From: Saccharina japonica
Taxonomy: Eukaryota > Sar > Phaeophyceae > Laminariales > Laminariaceae
Reading direction: 5' to 3'
Length of the DNA: 64,000 nucleotides
NCBI GenBank assembly: GCA_008828725.1
Contig: MEHQ01003625.1
Coordinates: forward strand, 24,944-88,943
This document shows positions 45,701 to 55,416 of this stretch, one piece after another. The notes beneath the pieces were generated by a model. The model worked only from the letters and a program-made list of their open reading frames with translations, did no database searches and was not told where the DNA came from. The translations under genes and the position numbers were made by a program. Positions within the stretch are counted from its first letter, which is position 1. The number at the start of each line of letters is the position of its first letter.

Positions 45701-48700
45701 CCAATTTTGCTTTGTTTGAAGGTACAGAGCCACCCGCCCGAGTAACGTAAACGCGGCTGTGAAAAGGGGGGTATAGTATATCTACCCCCTCTACCGTAGA
45801 CTCGTCCCCAAGGTAAGTAGGGGTTGCAATTAGTAGTCCCCCCCCCCATTTCTCCTCTACACCTGTGTTGGGCGTTTCTTTGTTTTTTTTACTTATATTT
45901 AGAAAAAAACTCAGCTGTGAGATTACAACAGTAAACCTACAGCAGTCTAGGCCTATCAGTTGGCAGCGGGTAGTGTCGTGCTGTCTGCTTGTGTGTCTCT
46001 GCTCTATTCACGCAGCTATGCACATCAAGCACGAGGTACTCGAGAGTGAACACCTCTTTCCGTCCTCCTCCTTGCCTCTCGCCAGAATAAACCCTTACGT
46101 CGGTAGAGCCCATACGTCGGCAGAGCCCATGGCTACCAAAAGTTAATTCGATCCATTGACAATAAAACTCATATTTCTTTCTTCCTCTGCTTTGCTTTGC
46201 TTAGAAATACCATGCTTTCGTCGAAACTCAACTTTGAAAGCTGCGTGTGATACCTCGATCGCGCGTGCTACGCGTTTTGTCAATTTATTTTCGCTTATGC
46301 TCGGACAAAAAATGTGTGTGTGTTTTTTTGCAGGAGGACGCCGTGGGTTTCGACGACGAAAGCGACCACGGTAGGAACCGCCGGGGGCGTTCGTGTACAG
46401 GGACCGCCCCGCCGACGGGCGAGCGTGACCCGAAGCGCCAAAATCAAGCCCTGCCTCTGGCGAAGGTTGTTCGTGCCCGCCCACGCGAATCGAAGCCCTT
46501 GCCTCCTGACAGTAGCAGGTGGGTGCATCTACCGTAGATGTACCAACCTGACGCATGCTAAAAGGTAGAGGTGCACCATTTTATTTTTTTTTCGGAGGTT
46601 CCTCACTCAAGGGCCCATTTTAACGAAGAAAAAAAAAAATCAATTTGGAAAAAAAAAAACAAATCCGCTTTTCATTGGTCAGAACCCCCACCACCACCCA
46701 AGATTATACCCCAAGATCCTAATCTTTGGCGCTGGTGCGTGTGTTGACCAATGAAAAGCGTATTTGAATTTTATTTTTTCCAAATTGAATTTATTTTTTA
46801 CTCGTTAATATGGGCCCTAAGGGGAGCTTTATACTACAGTAATAGCGAGTGAAACAAAACTGAGTTATAACCCCTTAAGAACTGGTCCCACGTATTTGGG
46901 GATAAACCACTTGGAATTAGTGTGGGGTAGTTTTTTTCAGTTCTGAATAGGTTAAGAAGAAAAAAAAAGTGCAACCCGATGGACGAAAACCCCATGGACT
47001 ATAGGTCAACGCAAAAAAAATGAACATTCTGACGATTTTGGGTTAAGAAGGAAGGCCCCGTCATTCTGAAAATATGTTAGCCCAAAATCTGCTACGTACT
47101 GTACCCCTATCGTTGCACGGGTCCACTCTGCACGGAAAAACAAGGGCCGTGTGGTCTCTAGTAAAGGTATACCCTGATGGTCCATAAATTTTCCGTTCAG
47201 ATTGGTACGCCAGATGCGTGTATAAATACAGGGCTCCTCCCGTTCGGGATTGCGGTTGACTTGCGCTCCCGGGGGTGTCGGAAACATAAAAAAAGGAGAA
47301 CACAGCAGCAGCAGACGCTTCGTTCCTCGTACCAGCTATACTCGTACGTATTCATAGCCACCGGACAAGAACGAAGAACATGGGAAAAAAAAAAACTCTT
47401 GAAAGCTAAATAAGAAAAAGTAAGCCACGGGGCAAGTAACGGGGCAAGTAACGGGGCAAGTAACACCGACGGCCAGCCCGAACGAGTTTATACCTAGTTA
47501 TATATAAGTATGAGCGTTACGTAAATATTGGACCTTAGCCACTTCCACTTTTTCGAGAACCTTCTGGCGCAGATGTTTCTTCTGCGCACGCCGTCGTTTT
47601 CTGCCGTGGTTGGGGGCTCTGGCGTCGCTTGGTTTTTGTTTTGTAGCCATCGGTAAATAAGGAGGTATCTGTTCTTCCCCCCGGTACGGTGCGGTACGGA
47701 ACGGTACGGAACGGTACGGAACGGTACGGAACGGTACGGAACGGTACGGAACGGTACGGAACGGTACGGAACGGTACGGAACGGTAAGCTACGCACGAAG
47801 CCTCGTGCTTTTCTTCGCACGGGAGAGTTGCCCATCATGGGTACATGATACAAGAGCGCTGTTTTTGAAGCAGCTTGATCTCAGCAAACTTGTAAAGTTG
47901 TAAAATTGGCGTTATGTCAGCACTCCATCCAATACTGCTGCAATTTGTGGATGTACGTTATAGCCTCTTTAAAGCTGCACACACGTTTTGGGGGGCAACA
48001 CTGCTTGGAATTAGAGTAGGATGAAGTTTTACGGTACGAGTAAAAAGGTTTCACATCTCGGACAGATCATTTACAGATAGATCATGATCTAGATCATCTA
48101 GATCATCTAGTTCCCTCACCTGCCGCTGTGAAAGGTTGTGCAGGATCTGCATAGTACAGCTCCAACCCAGGAAACATGTGCTACTGTAGATCATGCACAG
48201 ATTGTACGGCTCCCACCCGGCGCAACATGAGCTACAGATCATACAGATCATAACCCATCTTCCCTGGATGATCTAGATCATCAAGTGGAAATCGAAGATT
48301 TGCCCGAGGTGTGAAAGGCGAAGGGAGACGCGTGCTACGATAGAGGTAGGTATACCTTTTTTTGGCTGAAATCGTTTCTGAATGACCTAGTAAAGGCTCC
48401 TTAACCCAAAATCGTCGGAATTTCGTTCGGGCGTTTTCACAATTTATCGTTTTACGCGTAAGACCACGGAATTGTTCATCGCGTAAGCACTTTTTTTTTC
48501 CTCCGAAAAAAAAATTGGGGTGGGTATACAGCTCTTCAAGTGGTCACTCTTAGAAAAATCACGGAGCACCTCTACCGTAGCAAGCGTCGGGATAGCTACT
48601 TATATAGTACACCTTAGGTCCTTGAACCACCGATCGTTATGTCTCCCCCGCCTTTCCTTTCGTCGTTTGTTTTCGCCGCCCGGAAGAAATCTGGAATGCG

Positions 48701-50264
48701 ATATCCCCATGCTGGTGGAGGAGTACCTTGGGCGGAGCTTCCCCGCGTTCGGCAAGGCTCCCGTGATGGAGCTGTCCACCAAGTCGCGCCCGCCGAAGTT
48801 CAGCAGGCGAGTGGCTTTGTGCGTTACTGTAAAGCCCGTGCTTGACTCTTTTGACACACCGAAAATATGACCCCACACTAATTTCAAGTAGTTTGTCCCT
48901 AGAAACGTGGTCGTAGTTCTTTAGAGATTAAAACGTTTTGCCTAGAAGATGAGCTCAGCCTCGACTGCCAGCCGCACCGAGTGAGAGAGGCATCGCGCCA
49001 AAAACTATGTTTCTCGCAGTCTTGCCATGTTCGCATCGGCCTTCCGCTGCAAGCAACCACGCTTGAGCTCTGCCGTTGCGCCTGTTAATTGCGCGAACTA
49101 CCTGCTCACGTGCCTCCTCCTCCTCAGCCTCCTCCTCTTCCCCCTCCTCTTTCTCCTCCTTCTCCTCTTGCTCCCTGGACTCGTTTTTTTTTTTCCCGAA
49201 GGATGTCTGGCGTGACTGAATGGAAGAACGCCGTTTTCCTCTGGGTGAACGTTGACGAGGGAGGGGGTTACGCGAACCTCTTCGAGAGGATCCTGCCAGC
49301 AACCATTGTTAGCGGAACGAGGGTCAGCGATACAGCCCCGGAGGGTCCACCAAAGCATGCAGTTGTCGGGGAGGGGGTCACCGACATTGCCGCGGAGAGT
49401 CCACGAAAGTGTGCAGTGGTCGGGGAGGAGGAGAAGAAGAAGACCACGCAGGAGCCTGGAAACCCCAAAAGGAAACGAAGAGACGGCACAGGGGAGCTGG
49501 CTGGTTCTCGCGAGGAAGGAGACTGCACCGTCGACGCCGGGTTGGCGGAGCTCCGGATGACCTGGTACGCCGGTGGACGCATGGCGCCCGAGTCGGCGCT
49601 CATCCGAAGGCTGCTCAAAGGCTCCAAAATGGAGGGAGGTTGCGAAGCTTCCGACCGAATGATCGCTTCATCGGCGAAGCCTGACGGGATCAAAGTGGAA
49701 AAAAGCGCTGTTTCTGATAGACCACAACAGGGTGGCGAGGGCGGTACGAAAAACACGACTAGAACAAAGGTAGAACTGACAACAACGACGACAACAATGA
49801 TAGCGGCGGCGGCGGCGGTAGCCGAAGCGGGGCCGAACGGCACGACCTCGGCGCTTCTCGCACAAGCGCACGACCAAAGTAGCCCTCACAAACAAGCTAG
49901 CACCGAGGACGAGGGCCCTTCAAAAATGTTCGCCGTCGCAGCTGCCGCCGCCGAGTCTGCCGCCGGCGAGCCTGCGGGCGTCGACGTAGCCAGGGCCGAT
50001 GCAGCAGCCCAACCGGAAAGAGGTATTGATAGCAGCAACAGCAGCAGCACGTGCGAAGATGCAGTGCTTCTGTTTTGCCGTCTCCCGAAGGAACCCTACG
50101 TTTTTTGCGGGAGGCTAGGCTACGCCGAGCACTGGTCCACGGAACGACCCTTGCGGTTCGTCTGGCGGCTGCTGGATGCCAGGAAATTAGCGCTGCAGCC
50201 GGACTTCGGGAGCATCGTGCAAGCGGCGGGTATTGCAGGCGGCGGAGAAAAGCTGGAGAAGTAG
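36779..50264 (+). CDS. Six-exon gene, basic N-terminus and conserved-looking C-terminal domain
   Basis: Exons: 36779-36898 (ATG, ends DELSEYEME), 44273-44338, 45143-45247, 46334-46518, 48687-48806, 49202-50264 (TAG); 552 residues, every junction in phase. The joined N-terminus reads SEYEMERRRTMERNHRKLQE then LGL, followed by a Lys/Arg-rich stretch with VRKSLRARKA. Exons 5-6 give MLVEEYLGRSFPAFGKAPVM, then PKFSR-MSGVTEWKNAVFLW, LRMTWYAGGRM (about 316) and FCRLPKEPYVFCGRLGY with RPLRFVWRLLD (about 490-525). PKRKRR near 289 may be a nuclear signal; residues 330-480 are low complexity. The domain is not securely identified; it faintly recalls DUF3427-type modules (weak inference). Intron 5 uses a GC donor. 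Assigning exon 1 to this gene rather than to the HTH gene is inferred from the SEYE-MERRR continuity. Confidence 0.55.
37150..40037 (+). CDS. psq + CENP-B/Tc5-type DNA-binding protein, pogo-transposase-derived, no DDE domain
   Basis: Exon A ends at 37719 (GAG|GTGCGT); exon B is 39642-40037 (acceptor CCACGTAG, stop TAG). If translated from ATG 37150 it has 321 residues; alternatively exon A begins at 37159 behind ATTAAG and is spliced to the exon at 36779-36898 (both phase 0, giving 358 residues). Residues (37150 start): Cys/His cluster C46-x3-C50-x4-H55-x2-C58-x15-C74-x2-C77; Lys-rich linker with AKQKKKKEA; psq-type HTH, about 121-168 (RLSLKQKGDVLDLVADKVTY, RQIAERFGCAEKTVKNIV); CENP-B/Tc5 HTH from 191 (IERRVELCLKQAQDKGLAV, then FEGGVKWCRNFMSRHGLRS). 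Known: this HTH pair is the DNA-binding half of pogo/Tigger transposases. No DDE catalytic domain follows, so it is either a truncated transposon or an exapted regulator. It lies wholly within intron 1 of the 36779-50264 gene. Confidence 0.65.
38169..38349. mobile_element. Pogo-like MITE C, copy 2, inside the HTH-gene intron
   Basis: Starts CAGTGGTCCTTGTGTAATGC, ends GGACCACTACTG followed by TA. Internal GCCTGTTGAATCGCTTGGCA and ATAGTGCCGGTACTGTTGGC match the other copies. About 180 bp. Confidence 0.6.
38720..39100. repeat. Diverged tandem duplication
   Basis: GTTGGGCCACCTGTCACAGC...GACGGTGGGTCCAAAGAAAC and CTCGGCGCGGTCAGTCGCCG recur from 38997 as GTTGGGCCATCTGGATGCG... and CTCGGCGCGGCGGGTCGCCG. 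Unit about 240 bp; within the HTH-gene intron. Confidence 0.6.
40350..40640. repeat. TATCACCCCGGG-type repeats
   Basis: CTATCACCCGGGGTGGTATC at 40370, TTATCACCCCGGGTGGTTTC at 40455 and a GGGGGGGTGATAGC segment at 40622. Related motifs recur at 39368, 41525-41650 and 61890-62040. A TA microsatellite lies at 40238-40275. Function unknown. Confidence 0.45.
40922..41113 (-). CDS. Short possible ORF or exon, Pro/Ser/Ala-rich
   Basis: ATG at 41112 opens a 63-codon frame starting MDNSFEERQSPSFGKGGPSS and ending FNEKLL. Composition is protein-like, but no domain or splice partner was found. It is antisense within the long first intron of the 36779-50264 gene. Could be a pseudogene fragment or chance. 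Confidence 0.22.
41192..41458 (-). mobile_element. Retroposon-like element A, 5'-truncated
   Basis: GGGGGGGGAGGGGGGTGTACTC at 41196, CATGGCCGTGGTCGTATGAC, then CCTCGCATCCCTACAATGCC; the body reaches GCATATGGATGGCAGCGTCG. A second, unrelated G run at 41460-41474 begins a TATCACC-type repeat. Confidence 0.6.
42832..42915. repeat. ~10-bp tandem repeat (TGACTATTAC)
   Basis: About eight imperfect TGACTATTAC/TGACTATTAT units. Intron 1 of the 36779-50264 gene. Confidence 0.8.
42916..44270. other. Intronic stretch without exons
   Basis: Contains an AAGGCATACGCCTTATC palindromic motif (42950) shared with 44830-44920 and 52870-52905, and otherwise nothing recognised up to the exon at 44273. Confidence 0.35.
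44468..44596. repeat. (ATTC)n microsatellite
   Basis: About 30 ATTC units with few interruptions, 130 bp downstream of the exon 44273-44338. Confidence 0.95.
44785..45095. mobile_element. Family E-related element with AAGGC palindromes
   Basis: GACGCGCGCTACGATAAAAG at 44789 and CCTCTATCTCAGCATGTGTC at 45076 are inverted tips of the E type. The interior CCTTGTAAGGCAAACATTTT and CCTTATAAGGCATGCCTCTT are specific to this subgroup. It ends 48 bp before the exon at 45143. Confidence 0.5.
45580..45835. repeat. Tandem duplication, two ~128-bp units
   Basis: GAAGGTACAGAGTCACTCGC then GAGTAACGTAAACGCG and AAAAGGGGGGTATA, repeated from 45719 with few changes, each unit ending CTACCGTAGACTCGTCCCC. Intron 3. 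Confidence 0.8.
46620..46805. mobile_element. Foldback element L
   Basis: AAATCCGCTTTTCATTGGTC (46662) pairs with GACCAATGAAAAGCGTATTT (46745), flanked by AATTTGGAAAAAA and TTTTTTCCAAATTGAATT arms. No ORF. Confidence 0.6.
46867..46955 (+). mobile_element. TTAA-type MITE, copy 6
   Basis: TAACCCCTTAAGAACTGG on the left, TTCTGAATAGGTTAAG on the right, core TTGGAATTAGTGTGGGG. Confidence 0.55.
47683..47786. repeat. 10-bp tandem repeat (ACGGTACGGA), ~10 units
   Basis: Eight perfect units plus edge variants (CGGTACGGTG and ACGGTAAGCT). Near-perfect identity implies recent expansion. Intron 4. Confidence 0.95.
48053..48314. mobile_element. Family F element, complete
   Basis: Tips TTTCACATCTCGGACAGATC and TTTGCCCGAGGTGTGAAA are inverted. 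The interior contains TAGATCATCTAGATCATCTA, CAACCCAGGAAACATGTGCT and CGGCTCCCACCCGGCGCAAC, as in the longer copy at 60273-60602. 262 bp. Confidence 0.6.
48328..48591 (-). mobile_element. MITE family E, inverted, with empty TTAA site
   Basis: GACGCGTGCTACGATAGAGG at the left and CTCTACCGTAGCAAGCGTC at the right. GGCTCCTTAACCCAAAATCG (48408) is the intact TTAA target. It lies directly next to the family F element. Confidence 0.6.
48868..48940 (-). mobile_element. TTAA-type MITE remnant in intron 5
   Basis: CCCCACACTAATTTCAAGTA then GTTTGTCCCTAGAAACGTGG, the inverse of the family core. Tips are decayed. Located in the GC-AG intron 48807-49201. Confidence 0.35.
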
Positions 50265-50679
50265 GAAATGGACAGGGCGGCAAGCAAATAAGGAATCGCG
50301 TATGACAAAAAAAGTCGACGGGTATGTCGTTCCCTTATAGTGTTTCGCGCGAGCTGCTCTGCGTGGTACCATTGCTCATAGAGAAGGGGAAAGCTACGAA
50401 GCGCACAGTTTTCTGCATTCGTTGATCGTGTTTAGTATGGGTGTATTTTATGGTTCGACTTTTTGCGACGAGGGTTGGCTCCCTCCCCAGTTGGACCGAG
50501 TCTGCGTTGAGGACTGTAGTCCGCAAGTATCATGCAAGGCTGAGTTTGTAGCGGATTTTTCTAGCACACAGATACTCGTAGCCCTACGACGCGCTGCAAT
50601 TCATCTACTGCATACGAAGTATATGTTGTGCACGTGGTCATCGAAAACTTGGTTTTGACCAGTGTCATGGCGGTAGGAG

Positions 50680-51105
50680 GGAGGGGGGGGGGCAGCACTT
50701 GTGTCTTGCATGGCCATAGTCGTATGGCCATAGACCCTCGCATCCCTACAATGCCGGGACGGAGCACATCGGGTTTTCACAGACCAGGCAGACATAACTT
50801 GCACCAAGTACCGAGTGCCGTGAGGCGTTCGGCGAGTCTCATGAAGGGTGAGTTGCATCCTACTAAACTTTCTTGCATATGGATGGCAGCGTTGAATGGA
50901 TTTATTTGTTGTCTGGTGTGGCCACTTCCAGATATAGCAATGGGTATACTATGTAACTGGCTTGTGGGTGCCTTGTGGGTGCCTCGCTATATGCACACCG
51001 CGTGCTACAGTAATTTCCCTTGGGCGGAGTCAAGGTTTACCACCCCGCACGAATGATCTAACTCGATCGCTAGCCATGGTGACCGCAGAAAAAAAAGGGG
51101 GCCTT
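50680..51105 (-). mobile_element. Retroposon-like element A, long copy
   Basis: The G tract at 50684-50691 and CATAGTCGTATGGCCATAGA mark the minus-strand 3' end. The body continues through TGTGGCCACTTCCAGATATA to CATGGTGACCGCAGAAAAAA. It lacks roughly the first 60 bp of the 1770-2325 copy. It begins 0.4 kb after the stop codon at 50264. Confidence 0.6.
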
Positions 51106-51127
51106 TGGGCCCAAATATTTATGACTA

Positions 51128-51272
51128 CAGTAGTGGTCCCTCTATAGTGCCGGTTGAATAGTGCCGGTTGCCCGCTATAGTGCCTGTGAAATCGCTTGGC
51201 ACAAACGGGATTAGCCGGCGTGGCACTGTGCTGAGTATTGTTGGCTGGCGCATACCGGCACTATAGAGGGAC
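51128..51272. mobile_element. Pogo-like MITE C, copy 3
   Basis: TA|CAGTAGTGGTCCCTCTATAG on the left and ACCGGCACTATAGAGGGACC on the right: inverted repeats of about 20 bp with TA outside the left CAGT. About 145 bp. Inserted next to the end of an element A copy. Confidence 0.7.
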
Positions 51273-51279
51273 CGGCATC

Positions 51280-52300
51280 TCTGTAACGGGAGCTACCCAA
51301 TAGATTCGCACTCACAGTACGTACGAGTACAGTACAGTGTTTTACTACAAGGTATTTGTTTGTGTTTGATTCGTTAGATGTCCAGCCAATGGGTATTGTT
51401 CGTCGGAATATGTGCGTGGGTTCATTTTTTTCTCAATGAGTCCGGGGTTGTTAGTTTTTTTTTCGGGTGGGGCACATATTTTATAGAGGCTCTTCAGGGT
51501 AGAAACCTGAAAAAAATGTTAGGTACCTCCTCTACCTACTACGGGGGAACATGTAATAGTAACCAGACCCACATGTATAGTCTGCACACATAGGGGGGTA
51601 CATGGTTTTTGGGTCCATTGTGGGGGTTGATTACTCTTCTTACAACATTAGCCCCCCCTGTAATAGTATTTTTTTCTCTTTAGGCGTCATCGTGTTTCAC
51701 GTGTTCACTTGCTATGACGGCCGCACTACGTTGAGGTCTCGGGTGAACTACACACGAGGCTTTCAGCGGCATTTTAGTGGCATAATACCATACGATGGAA
51801 AGGCGTTTTAGTGACAGAATACCATACTATGGAAAGGAGGCCACAAGTTGAGGTATTTTGGCAGCTACGAGTATAATAGTCAGCAGTTCGGCTCGGAACT
51901 TATCGTAGCGCCGTACTCCCCATTCGGTTGTCGTTAGTGGAATAACACAAATACGTTGTGAGCGGACACGGAAATTACTCTGTACCAGATACATCGCTTC
52001 GCTATACGCCGTATAGTTCCTCATGCGATTGCGCCTCAAATTTGGATGACGAAACGTACGGACATCAGACCTCGCAGATTCTGTAGCTAAAGAAGAAATG
52101 ACTGCATCTATAACTGCCGCTGTGGTTTGGCACTGGAGTAGATGCTACCCGGAATGCATTCAAACGACACCTTTGCTGGTTGGCTGCAGAGATACGTATG
52201 TACGGGTGGTACTCTTTTGGGGAAGTTTTGCTTTCGGAAGAGCTGCAGGGTGTGGACCGGTGACAGGGAGGTTCGGGGTTGGGACGAGAGATATTCTTGA
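51280..52300. other. Stretch without a recognised gene
   Basis: Several GGGGG-TACATGG and CCCCCCTG fragments, an ACCATAC.ATGGAAAGG direct repeat (51789 and 51824), otherwise no exon or element identified. Confidence 0.35.
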
Positions 52301-52591
52301 AAATAACGCACGCTACGTACGGTATAGAGGTGCATCTACTATTTTTTTTAGGTTAGGATACGATAAGCACTTGATTTTAGTATAGGATCTCTATGGCTCA
52401 CCCAAAAACTGACCTTGGAATTATCTACGTACTTTTTTCTGAGATTATGGTAATCGATTGATTTTAGTATAGGACCCGTACAGGACCTCTATACCTTCGC
52501 ACAAAAACTGACCTTGAGATAAAACTGAAACTGAAACCCAAAATGGCCTACTCGTGGGTATACATACAACGAATAACATGCAGACCACAAG

Positions 52592-52857
52592 CGACGCGCG
52601 CTACGATAAAGGCACCACTTTTTGGCTGAAATTGTTTCTGAATGAGCAGGCACGCACCTTAACCCAAAATCGTCGAACTCTCATTCTTGTGTTGCAATAT
52701 TTGTTCGTTTAGGCTTAGGCCACATGGTATTGTTCATTGAGTAGCTTTTTTTCCCCCCTCCAAAATCAGTTTTTTGGGGGGTGAGGTATAGAGGTCCTCA
52801 AGTCACCACCCTCAAAAGGCAAAAATGGTTCACCGCTAACCGTAGCATGCGTCAAGC
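52592..52857 (-). mobile_element. MITE family E, inverted
   Basis: GACGCGCGCTACGATAAAGG at the left, GCTAACCGTAGCATGCGTCA at the right. Empty site CACCTTAACCCAAAATCGTC at 52659. A fragment of an E-like left arm is also at 52300-52500. Confidence 0.55.
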
Positions 52858-53104
52858 GGTGTTTGAACGTTAAGCCGTGCCTTATAAGGCGTGTGCCTTA
52901 TTGGGTAGAGTTCCTCGGTTAAAGATACCCGGCCGTCAGAAAAGTGTTGGCCCTAAAATGATACCCGTATCGTAGCGCGCGTTTGGGGTGTCAAACGGGG
53001 ACGAGGGTGTGGTGCGTGCGGTAGAGATAGCAAAAAAAGCCTCCCACCCCCGCGTATCGTTTTCGCTGCGCACTCCGCTTTGTCCTCCTTATCGGAGGTG
53101 GAAA

Positions 53105-53300
53105 GCTGTGTGGAGGGGGGGGGTGTACTCATATCGTGCACGGCCGTAGTTATATGACCATAGACCCTCGCGGAAGGGGGGGGGGGGCGTACTCATTTAA
53201 GTTGCTTGGCCTTAGTCTATTTGACCATTGACTCACGATATGCCCTTCCGAGACGGGGGGGGGGGGGGGGTTACTCGATATTCATAGCATGCGTCGATAG
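53105..53300 (-). mobile_element. Cluster of three retroposon-like tail fragments
   Basis: G tracts at 53115, 53177 and 53256. The first is followed by GTACTCATATCGTGCACGGC (subfamily A), the second by CGTACTCATTTAAGTTGCTT (subfamily B), the third by a decayed TTACTCG. Each is a separate 3' end within 150 bp, suggesting repeated insertion next to, or into, older tails. Confidence 0.5.
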
Positions 53301-53584
53301 TCGGCCGGGGGGGGGGGTGCTTTGTGTGGAGCACCATCATGACGCGCATAACGCCGGTCTGTTCGTGTTTTACGGTGTAACGCATTTCGGACCCCTTTTA
53401 AGGGACATAAGGGATATAAGGGATAATGACCGAAACCATGGTAACGCTGGTGCCATCAACTGTCTACGAGCAGCAGCGTGAGGGCCCACAGAAGTAGAGG
53501 TAGACAGGACCATGTTGGGCCCGTGCCGTGTATACGACTCCTTGCATCGTAACTAAGACACAAAATTGCAAGCAAAGTTGTATC

Positions 53585-53627
<43 letters not shown>

Positions 53628-53790
53628 CGGGAAGAAAACCCCACCCCCCCCCCCCCCCAGACGCCTCTGCCTGGTCGGTGAAAACCCGACATGCTCCGTC
53701 CCGGCATTGTAGGGATGCTACTGTAGGGCCTATGGTCATACGACTACGGCCGTGCACGACATGAGTAACCCCCCCCCTCCCCCCCCTACA
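53585..53790 (+). mobile_element. Retroposon-like element A, truncated, between poly(C) tracts
   Basis: Two C runs (53585-53625, 53642-53659) precede GTCTGGTCGGTGAAAA-like sequence (CTGCCTGGTCGGTGAAAACC) and CGTGCACGACATGAGTAACC followed by C7. The plus-strand copy starts within element A and ends at the standard 3' end. Confidence 0.55.
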
Positions 53791-54150
53791 GACGCCTGCT
53801 ACGATAGAGGTGGCACTTTTTGACTGAGAACGTTTCTAAATGGAGAGACTCCTTAAGAATAGTGTCCAGCACAATCCCGTCCAAAAAGGCTCCAATCGGA
53901 AACCGGCTTTTTCGATCCAACTTTTCCGACTGCATAAGAATTAGCCTGCCTAATACCCAAAATCATCGGAATTCCATTTTTTGAGTTGCATGTTTTTTTC
54001 GCTGTCTCGTTCGGCCATGGTATTCTTCAGCGGGTACGTACTGTACGTAGCACTTTTGGTTTCCTCCCAGATTGGTTTTTGGGTGGGGTATAGAGGTCCT
54101 CAAGTGATAAGTGACCACCCTTATAAGGCAAATACATGGTGCACCTCTAC
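53790..54150 (-). mobile_element. MITE family E, inverted, with an extra internal segment
   Basis: GACGCCTGCTACGATAGAGG at the left; GGTGCACCTCTACAAAGATG at the right. The TTAA target region reads CTCCTTAAGAATAGTGTCC, followed by a short insert (53870-53950) related to the TTAA MITE core, then CCTAATACCCAAAATCATCG. Confidence 0.5.
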
Positions 54151-54534
54151 AAAGATGTGTATTGTATTATACCCTGAAGAAAGAACACCCCAAATCTGGG
54201 CAGAGCCCAGTGAGAGAGGAGTCCGAGAAGAACAACAAGACACAAAACTGACAGCTGTGGGTGATGATCTACAGCAGCAAGTAGACATATCCGCTAGGAA
54301 ACCCGGGGATGTGGCCCGGATGTCCCCGGACGACCACACGTAGCATGCGCCCCCCGATCACGCAGTACGAGTGGCCGTCGCCGCTGTAATGGACATTTTT
54401 AGGTCGTCGAATGACCCCTCTCTGAGGTCTCGAGGGGGGTTGAACACGGGAAATATGTGTTACGGTATTAGTTTTTAACACGGGGTATAAGGGGGTACAG
54501 CAGTTCTGCACGAAAAAGTCCGCAAATCGCACAC

Positions 54535-54600
54535 GGGGGTGTGCTTCATTTTCATGCATGGCCGTAGTCGTATGACCATAGGCCCTCGCATCAATACATC
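54535..54600 (-). mobile_element. Retroposon-like element A, tail-only fragment
   Basis: GGGGGTGTGCTTCATTTTCA then TGCATGGCCGTAGTCGTATG and GCCCTCGCATC. 3' end only. Confidence 0.5.
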
Positions 54601-54736
54601 GCACACGGCAGGGGGGGGAAACGATTACACTCGGGAAAGCAAAAAAAACATCACGGAAGCCACCTACACTCTGCTATATACACGGTCATATACTGGTACG
54701 TACCTCAAACTGCTGTAAGGTATTCTAAACGGCGCA

Positions 54737-55072
54737 ATGGTTCGCTGCAAGATTTCTTGGTCGGGATGTTTTTACCGTACTGCTTGTAAGTCCGCGCAGC
54801 AATTTTCACTCGAGATTCAGCACGCAGAAAAAGCGGCGGACAACGGCGCAAAGCTACAAGAAGAGAGCTCACACGTCAAACGGCAAAATATATTTACGTC
54901 AATCGCCTGTCCATATATTCACGAGCATCTCAAACTTAAAACAGCATCGGGCAGATGGTGTAAGCCCATTTCATTATCTAATGCGTTCAGGGTAAATAGA
55001 CTCCTGATCTGTACGATCTACTGCTGTAGTATGGTGCTAGCTCATGTTACCGAGAGGGAGCTGCAAAACTAA
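54737..55072 (+). CDS. Small ORF of unknown nature
   Basis: 111 codons starting MVRCKISWSGCFYRTACKSA, with a helical-looking middle (EIQHAEKAADNGAKLQEESS). No domain, signal peptide or splice partner recognised. The 3' third overlaps a family F repeat fragment (55040-55215), so a functional full-length product is doubtful. Confidence 0.22.
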   Translation: MVRCKISWSGCFYRTACKSAQQFSLEIQHAEKAADNGAKLQEESSHVKRQNIFTSIACPYIHEHLKLKTASGRWCKPISLSNAFRVNRLLICTIYCCSMVLAHVTERELQN

Positions 55073-55219
55073 ATCTGCATGCTCTGGCACGTGATTTCTG
55101 AGTTGGATCTGTACTATACAGATCCTGCACAAACGCATCAGAACGGCAGGTTAGGATTTACTACGTAGATCATCTACTGCTGCTGCTGTAGATCATGATC
55201 TGCCCAACGCGTGCAAACT

Positions 55220-55360
55220 TCTCCACAAAGAAAAAAAAAATTGGGGGCCACACATTCAAGCGCCGCTGTATCTGCATCCTTGTCACGATACGGCGCAGTT
55301 TGCAACCGCGCCAGAATCCGCCGCCGCAGTCTTTTTCCCCCGTGTCCGTGCTTCCTGACG

Positions 55361-55416
<56 letters not shown>

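Larger units (their letters stand above)
46552..47113 (+). mobile_element. MITE family E carrying two other inserted elements
   Basis: Left tip GACGCATGCTAAAAGGTAGAGG, right tip CCCTATCGTTGCACGGGTC. The interior holds a ~180-bp foldback (46620-46805) and a TTAA MITE (46867-46955). The E copy keeps its own usual TTAA target (GATTTTGGGTTAAGAAGG, about 47034) empty, so the TTAA MITE here used a different site. Intron 4. Confidence 0.6.
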
